From positions 1-64,000 of the forward strand of contig NZ_FOKZ01000019.1 of NCBI RefSeq assembly GCF_900112285.1: DNA of 64,000 nt, read 5' to 3'. Position 1 is the stretch's first letter. Every line of letters starts with the position of its first letter. The notes under the pieces were generated by a model. It did not search any database, had not been told where the DNA came from, and worked only from the letters and a program-made list of their open reading frames with translations. This document shows, piece by piece, positions 59,519 to 64,000 of the stretch. The translations under genes and the position numbers were made by a program. This stretch comes from Polaromonas sp. OV174. Its GTDB lineage: Bacteria; Pseudomonadota; Gammaproteobacteria; Burkholderiales; Burkholderiaceae_C.

Positions 59519-59872
59519 TTTTTACAAGTAATAAGCGAATGAATAGGGAGGACGGCGCAAGGAAAGAGACTGCATGCTGCCTGCTGGCAGGCCTTGTTTG
59601 CAGCTTTCTTGCGGGCTAAACCACACGCCGGACCCTGTCAAATCGAGGTGGATTTCTGGCGTGAATACCTAGATTATCGTTCCGTGCGACAATACATGGG
59701 TTGCTGGCTCCAGTTGCCCTCAACATTTGGGCACATTTTGAGTACTACATTGCTGTAACTACTCCCGGTGTTTTCAGCCCGACTTCCTGATCCCATCTGC
59801 CTATGACTGGCGGGTTGCCTCCAAACAAGGCACCCAACAGGCCGATCTATAGCGCCCGAGCGGCGCAACACC
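59519..59872 (+). promoter_or_regulatory. 354-base gap: divergent promoters and long rhlE leader
   Basis: No gene is supported here. The gap separates divergent ettA and rhlE. CTTTCTTGCGGG, AATACCTAGATTATCG and GACAATACATGG are AT-richer stretches where promoters may lie. The rhlE leader includes CCTATGACTGGCGGGTTGCC, then AGGCACCCAACAGGCC, with some self-complementarity. Long leaders are common for cold-inducible helicase genes; no riboswitch could be identified. Confidence 0.4.
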
Positions 59873-61603
59873 ATGACATTTGAAGAATTGAATTTGGCCC
59901 CGGCCATTCTTAAAGCCGTGCTCGAACAGGGCTATGACTCACCCACGCCCATCCAGGCACAGGCCATTCCGGCCGTGCTTACCGGCGGTGATTTGCTGGG
60001 CGGCGCCCAGACCGGCACCGGCAAGACCGCGGCTTTCACCCTACCGCTGCTGCATCGCCTGTCCACCGAACCCCGTCTGACCAACCGCCGCGGCGTCAAC
60101 GCCGTACGCGCTCTCATCATGACGCCGACGCGCGAGCTGGCGGCCCAGGTGGAAGAAAGCGTACGCACCTACGGCAAATACCTGGACCTCACCTCCATGG
60201 TGATGTTTGGCGGCGTCGGCATGGGCGCGCAAATCGAAAAACTGCGCCGCGGCGTGGACATTCTGGTGGCCACCCCAGGCCGCCTGCTGGACCATGCGAG
60301 CCAAGGCACGCTGGACCTGAGCCAGGTGCAAATCCTGATCCTGGACGAAGCCGACCGCATGCTGGACATGGGCTTCATCCACGACATCAAGAAAGTCCTG
60401 GCCCTGGTGCCCAAGCAAAAGCAGACACTGCTTTTCAGCGCCACCTTCAGCGATGAAATCCGCGAACTGGCCAACGGCCTGCTGCGCAATCCGGTGTCCA
60501 TCCAGGTCACGCCGCGCAACACCACGGTGCAGCGCATCACGCAAACCATTCACCCGGTGGGCCGCGCCAAGAAAAAGGCGCTGCTGACCCACATCATCAA
60601 CGAGCACAACTGGAGCCAGGTGCTGGTGTTCACCCGCACCAAGTTCGGCGCCAACAATGTGGCCGAGCACCTGACCAAAAACGGCATTCCCGCCATGGCG
60701 CTGCACGGCAACAAGAGCCAGACCGCCCGCACCCAGGCCCTGCAAGGCTTCAAGAACGGCGACATCCGCGCGCTGGTAGCCACCGACATTGCCGCCCGCG
60801 GCATTGACATCGACGAGTTGCCGCACGTGGTGAACTACGAAATCCCCAACGTCAGCGAAGACTACGTTCACCGCATCGGCCGCACCGGCCGCGCCGGCAA
60901 CAGCGGCGAAGCCGTCAGCCTGGTCTGCCTGGACGAAGAAGGCTTCATGCAGGACATCGAGCGCTTCACCAAGCAAAACATCGAGAAGGTCGTGGTGCCT
61001 GGTTTTGAAGCCGATCCCGGCGAAAAAGCCGAGCCACTGGCTATGGGCCGCCAGACCATCTGGGGCGGCCTGGGCAAACCACCTAGCCGCGACGTAATGC
61101 AGGCAGCCGCCAAGGCCGCCCGCAGCGAAATGATGACGCGTATCCGCGAAAACAAACCCCAGTCGGGCCGTGGCGGCGAGCGCAGCGCCAATGCTGGCGG
61201 TGGCGGTGGTGGCGCTGGCCGCGGCCGCGCTCCTGCCGGTGGTGGTAATGGCGGCAATGGTGGTAACGGCGGTGGTGCTGGCGGACGCCGCGGCCCGGGC
61301 CCAGCCCAGCCACGCCAGAACGCTGGCTATTCACAAGGTGGACAGCCTTCGGGCCAGCCACGTAACGCCCATGCGCAGGCACCCCGTCAACAACGTGACA
61401 GCCAGCCACACCATGATTTCGACAACCAGCAGCCAGCCAGCCACGCCTCCTCAGGATTCCCCTCTTCCGGCCAACCCACTGGCGGCAACCGCGGCAACTT
61501 CCGTGGCGGCAACCGCTCCGGTGGCGGCGGCGCGGGTGGCGCTGGTGGCCGGGGCAACGGGCCTCGTCGGCCAGGCGGTCCTGGCTCGTTTACTGGCCGA
61601 TAA
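59873..61603 (+). CDS. rhlE: DEAD-box RNA helicase
   Basis: A 576-residue protein. The helicase core holds Q-motif [10 protein letters not shown], Walker [40 protein letters not shown], and in domain 2 [18 protein letters not shown] and [10 protein letters not shown]. The features of RhlE (short N-terminus, [11 protein letters not shown]) are clear. After residue 395 there is a long RG/GN/Q-rich tail. The last 22 residues ([19 protein letters not shown]) are encoded by DNA that in another frame encodes the Rossmann loop of the next gene. It unwinds RNA in ribosome assembly and RNA decay. Confidence 0.94.
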   Translation: MTFEELNLAPAILKAVLEQGYDSPTPIQAQAIPAVLTGGDLLGGAQTGTGKTAAFTLPLLHRLSTEPRLTNRRGVNAVRALIMTPTRELAAQVEESVRTYGKYLDLTSMVMFGGVGMGAQIEKLRRGVDILVATPGRLLDHASQGTLDLSQVQILILDEADRMLDMGFIHDIKKVLALVPKQKQTLLFSATFSDEIRELANGLLRNPVSIQVTPRNTTVQRITQTIHPVGRAKKKALLTHIINEHNWSQVLVFTRTKFGANNVAEHLTKNGIPAMALHGNKSQTARTQALQGFKNGDIRALVATDIAARGIDIDELPHVVNYEIPNVSEDYVHRIGRTGRAGNSGEAVSLVCLDEEGFMQDIERFTKQNIEKVVVPGFEADPGEKAEPLAMGRQTIWGGLGKPPSRDVMQAAAKAARSEMMTRIRENKPQSGRGGERSANAGGGGGGAGRGRAPAGGGNGGNGGNGGGAGGRRGPGPAQPRQNAGYSQGGQPSGQPRNAHAQAPRQQRDSQPHHDFDNQQPASHASSGFPSSGQPTGGNRGNFRGGNRSGGGGAGGAGGRGNGPRRPGGPGSFTGR

Positions 61604-62195
61604 GCGCTATACGGCGGTTCACTGCGTGGGCCGCCGCGCTCCCGAGCAACAAGACCCCAGGCTGGTGGTTCACCTGACAAAGTTCTTCAAGGACTTTGTC
61701 GCGCCGCCGGTCGATGAGGTCTTCATTGCGCTGGGAACGACCATCAAGGTCGCCGGCAGCCGTGCGGCCTTTGAAGCGGTCGACCTCGATGCCGTGCTCA
61801 CCCTGGCCCGCGCCGGCCGTGCTGGCGGCGCCAGTCGCCTGGGCGTGGTCAGCGCCATGGGCGCCAATCCCCGCTCCCCACTGTTTTACAACCGCGTCAA
61901 GGGAGTGATGGAGGCCGCCATCTCAGGCCTGGGCTACACCACCGTGGTGATCGCCCGCCCGGCCCTGCTGACAGGTGACCGCACGGCGCTCAAGCAAAGC
62001 CAACGTGCCGGCGAGCAATGGGCAGCGCGCGCCTTCAAATGCTTGAGCCCACTGCTGCCCGCCAATTACCGGCCGATCGCCGCACAACAAGTCGCCCTCG
62101 CGCTGGTTGACACGCTGCAGTCCGCACGCGCCGGACGACATCTTTTGCTGTCGGCCGATATGGCCCAGCACCAGGCAACGAGCCCCTGCGCCTGA
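61536..62195 (+). CDS. NAD(P)-binding Rossmann-fold oxidoreductase (TIP30-like)
   Basis: A 219-residue protein if started at the GTG at 61536. It begins [20 protein letters not shown], the glycine loop of atypical SDR/NAD(P)H-binding proteins. Then [75 protein letters not shown] with a YxxxK-like position, and [11 protein letters not shown] follow. This pattern matches the HTATIP2/TIP30-like family, usually 210-230 residues long, so the overlapping start fits. The frame stays open upstream to 61170, but that part is the shifted reading of the RhlE repeat tail. It overlaps rhlE by 68 bases in a different frame. Confidence 0.82.
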   Translation: MALVAGATGLVGQAVLARLLADKRYTAVHCVGRRAPEQQDPRLVVHLTKFFKDFVAPPVDEVFIALGTTIKVAGSRAAFEAVDLDAVLTLARAGRAGGASRLGVVSAMGANPRSPLFYNRVKGVMEAAISGLGYTTVVIARPALLTGDRTALKQSQRAGEQWAARAFKCLSPLLPANYRPIAAQQVALALVDTLQSARAGRHLLLSADMAQHQATSPCA

Positions 62196-62260
62196 AATTT
62201 ATAAAAATAATGCCTGCAGCCCAATAAACACGGGCGCAAGCAGCTAGTATTTTTATAGCA
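62196..62260 (-). repeat. AATAGC-family dispersed repeat (reverse orientation)
   Basis: Read on the minus strand it is TATAAAAATACTAGCTGCTT, GCGCCCGTGTTTATTGGGCT, GCAGGC. It lies at the end of the NAD(P)-binding gene. The rest of the 357-base gap to 62552 holds no gene I can support; promoters of dgoK are presumably within 62480-62550. Confidence 0.75.
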
Positions 62261-62552
62261 ACCTACTCTCTGAAGATAGCCACAAAGGCCAGCCGCCCAA
62301 GCCGCATAGTCCAGCCGCGCGGGTACCAAGCGGTTACCAAAGGCGCTGAGCGGGGCGAGTACCATTGGCGACTCGAATCCCGGCGCATCGTCAGCAGACG
62401 CTCACCGACTTTTCGCCCTCCCTATTTCACGCCCGGACGCCATTGACACCAGTCAGGGCGCACGCGCCAAGCCACTGCATTTCAGGATATTTCATGCCTT
62501 CCCCAAGATTTGAGCTAACCACGCCTGGCCGCCGCATCGCCAAGGAGCGCCC

Positions 62553-63440
62553 ATGAGGCCGCTGCTGGCCCTGGACTGGGGCACCTCCTCGCTGCGCGGC
62601 GCGCTCATAGACACCAACGGTGCGGTGCTGCAAGAGCGCTCGCTGGCGCGCGGCATCCTAAGCGTCGCGCCTGGCCAGTTTCCTGCCGTCTTTGATGAAT
62701 GTTTCGGCGACTGGATGACGCCGCAATCCCTTTGCCTGATCTCCGGCATGGCCGGCAGCCAGCAAGGCTGGCGCGAAGCGGCCTACTGCCCCTGCCCGGC
62801 CGGCTTTGACGACATCGCCGCCCAGCTGCAATGGGTGGAAGCCGGCCGCATCGCCATCGTGCCCGGCTTGAGCATAGACACGGGCGGCGCGCCCGATGTG
62901 ATGCGGGGCGAGGAAACCCAGGTGTTTGGCGCCCTGCAACTGCTGGGGCTAAGCGACGCCAAGCTGGTACTGCCCGGCACCCACAGCAAATGGGTGCGCG
63001 TGGAGCAGCGCCGCATCACCGACTTTTCCAGCTGGATGACCGGCGAGTTCTACGCCTTGCTGCGCCAGCATTCGCTGCTGGCGCGCAGCCTGCCCGAAGG
63101 CGAGCCGGCGCCGGATGCCGACGCCTTTGACCAGGGCGTGGTCCACGCGCTGCGCAGCCAGAGTCTGCTCAACACCGCCTTCAGCATGCGCACCCTAGCG
63201 CTGTTCAAACGCCTGCCCGCCGAGGCCCTGCCCAGCTATCTCTCCGGGCTGGTGATAGGCGAAGAACTCAAGTCGCAAGCGCTGCAGCCCGGCGAGTCGG
63301 TCGTCGTCATGGCCAATGACAGCCTGTCGGCGCGCTATCAGCAAGCCCTGGCGCACCTGGGCGTATCTGTCCAGCGGGTCGGCTCCAACGCCACCTGGCA
63401 AGGCTTGCACGCCATCGCCCAGACCCTGAGCCGCGCCTGA
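62553..63440 (+). CDS. dgoK: 2-dehydro-3-deoxygalactonokinase
   Basis: A 295-residue sugar kinase. The first strand LLALDWGTSSLRGALID is the phosphate-1 motif of the family. Then come LISGMAGSQQGWREAAYCPCPAG, GGAPDVMRGEETQVFGAL and LPGTHSKWV, the DgoK pattern. It phosphorylates 2-dehydro-3-deoxygalactonate at C6. The next gene is the aldolase for that product, 31 bases downstream, so the pair forms the De Ley-Doudoroff branch. GGAGC precedes the ATG. Confidence 0.94.
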   Translation: MRPLLALDWGTSSLRGALIDTNGAVLQERSLARGILSVAPGQFPAVFDECFGDWMTPQSLCLISGMAGSQQGWREAAYCPCPAGFDDIAAQLQWVEAGRIAIVPGLSIDTGGAPDVMRGEETQVFGALQLLGLSDAKLVLPGTHSKWVRVEQRRITDFSSWMTGEFYALLRQHSLLARSLPEGEPAPDADAFDQGVVHALRSQSLLNTAFSMRTLALFKRLPAEALPSYLSGLVIGEELKSQALQPGESVVVMANDSLSARYQQALAHLGVSVQRVGSNATWQGLHAIAQTLSRA

Positions 63441-63471
63441 ATCTCTCACTCACTGAACGAAAAAACACCTC

Positions 63472-64000
63472 ATGAATGCCCAGCAAAAATTCTCCGCCGC
63501 CCTGAAAACCATTCCCCTGGTCGCGATCTTGCGCGGCCTACAGCCGGCAGAAGCCCTGCCCGTCGGCCAGGCGCTGGTCGCCACCGGCTGGTCGCTGATA
63601 GAAATTCCGCTGAACTCGCCGCAGCCGCTGGAAAGCATTGCCGCCATGGCCAAGGCCTTTCCGCAAGCCCTGATTGGTGCCGGCACCGTGCTGAGCGCCG
63701 AAGACGTTCGCCAGGTGCAGGCCGCTGGCGGCCAGCTGATCGTCTCGCCCAACTTCAACCCGGCCGTGGTGCAGGAAGCCGCCCGCCTGGGCATGATCTG
63801 CCTGCCCGGCGTGATGACCGCCAGCGAAGCCTTCGGCGCCCTGGAAGCCGGTGCCACTGGCCTGAAGCTTTTCCCCAGCGAAATGATCAGCCCGGCCATC
63901 GTCAAGGCACTGCGCGCCGTGCTGCCGTCCAGCACGGTGGTGATGCCGGTAGGCGGCATCACGCCAGACAATATGGCGGCCTATCTGGCCGCCGGGGCCA
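63472..64000 (+). CDS. dgoA: 2-dehydro-3-deoxy-6-phosphogalactonate aldolase, partial
   Basis: 176 codons are visible; the 3' end is beyond the window. The N-terminus MNAQQKFSAALKTIPLVAILRGLQPAEAL is typical of KDPGal aldolase. Then GWSLIEIPLNSPQPL contains the catalytic Glu region, GAGTVLSAEDV follows, and the Schiff-base Lys is in GATGLKLFPSEMI. The Ser-Pro-Asn motif is SPNFNPAVV. It splits KDPGal into pyruvate and glyceraldehyde-3-phosphate. Only about 30 residues appear to be missing on the right. Co-transcribed with dgoK. Confidence 0.94.
   Translation, partial: MNAQQKFSAALKTIPLVAILRGLQPAEALPVGQALVATGWSLIEIPLNSPQPLESIAAMAKAFPQALIGAGTVLSAEDVRQVQAAGGQLIVSPNFNPAVVQEAARLGMICLPGVMTASEAFGALEAGATGLKLFPSEMISPAIVKALRAVLPSSTVVMPVGGITPDNMAAYLAAGA

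Noticed and set aside
61170-61535. Extension of the NAD(P)-binding protein upstream to an ATG at 61170
   Set aside because: The extra 122 residues are a shifted reading of the RhlE glycine-rich tail (Ala/Val repeats) and are absent from the family.

Overview
The window looks like a chromosomal segment of a betaproteobacterium of the order Burkholderiales, most probably family Comamonadaceae (Polaromonas/Rhodoferax-like). This is inferred from high GC, from small conserved families typical of that group, from a Bug-type solute receptor, and from a dispersed intergenic repeat built on AATAGCTGCTTGCGC that I associate with this family. No rRNA, tRNA, CRISPR array or prophage was seen.

Layout. 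1-1.6 kb: an IS110-family transposase open at the left edge, abutting a truncated and nonsense-mutated IS5-type transposase. 1.6-6.6 kb: secreted, ankyrin, GDSL-esterase and DHH-phosphoesterase genes, embedded in about seven copies of a roughly 100-bp repeat. Five copies carry a perfect DnaA-box 9-mer (TTATCCACA). 6.7-14.8 kb: housekeeping genes (YlqF-like GTPase, PanE, GshA, MFS carrier, esterase, a poly-glycine secreted protein). 14.9-17.9 kb: a NorR-Hmp nitric-oxide detoxification pair with a shared control region. 18.8-23.9 kb: an IclR regulator divergent from a Bug receptor gene and a self-sufficient P450-reductase-ferredoxin fusion (CYP116B-like), probably a catabolic operon, followed by a DUF1993 gene. 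23.9-32.3 kb: DusC, a methyltransferase, an alkyl-base glycosylase, DUF808, GNAT, a ferredoxin and an orphan hybrid-less PAS histidine kinase.

32.4-36.0 kb: a MocR-type PLP regulator divergent from a diheme plus triheme cytochrome c operon, with three direct CATCTGAT repeats between them. 36.2-45.2 kb: type II NADH dehydrogenase, small conserved genes, a pseudouridine synthase, an SDR, stress proteins, LLM oxidoreductase, YaeQ and a K+ channel with a zinc-ribbon tail. 45.2-50.1 kb: a copper-handling cluster (His/Met/Cys-rich protein, small secreted protein, TolC-like lipoprotein, multicopper oxidase, cupredoxin, DUF411, CusF). Its TolC-like protein appears to lack both beta-hairpins that make the outer-membrane barrel. 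50.3-54.7 kb: TAXI receptor, M20 amidohydrolase, then an ECF sigma/anti-sigma operon with a textbook ECF promoter in front. 54.8-59.5 kb: DUF1631, DUF1415 and EttA. 59.5-62.2 kb: RhlE helicase, whose glycine-rich tail overlaps the Rossmann loop of the next gene in another frame. 62.5-64.0 kb: dgoK and the start of dgoA (galactonate catabolism), cut by the window edge.

The most unusual items are the DnaA-box repeat cluster, the rhlE/NAD(P)-binding gene overlap, the barrel-less TolC homologue, the MocR-cytochrome locus, and the IclR-Bug-P450 operon. All functional statements rest on reading translated sequence and on remembered family features; no database search was run.
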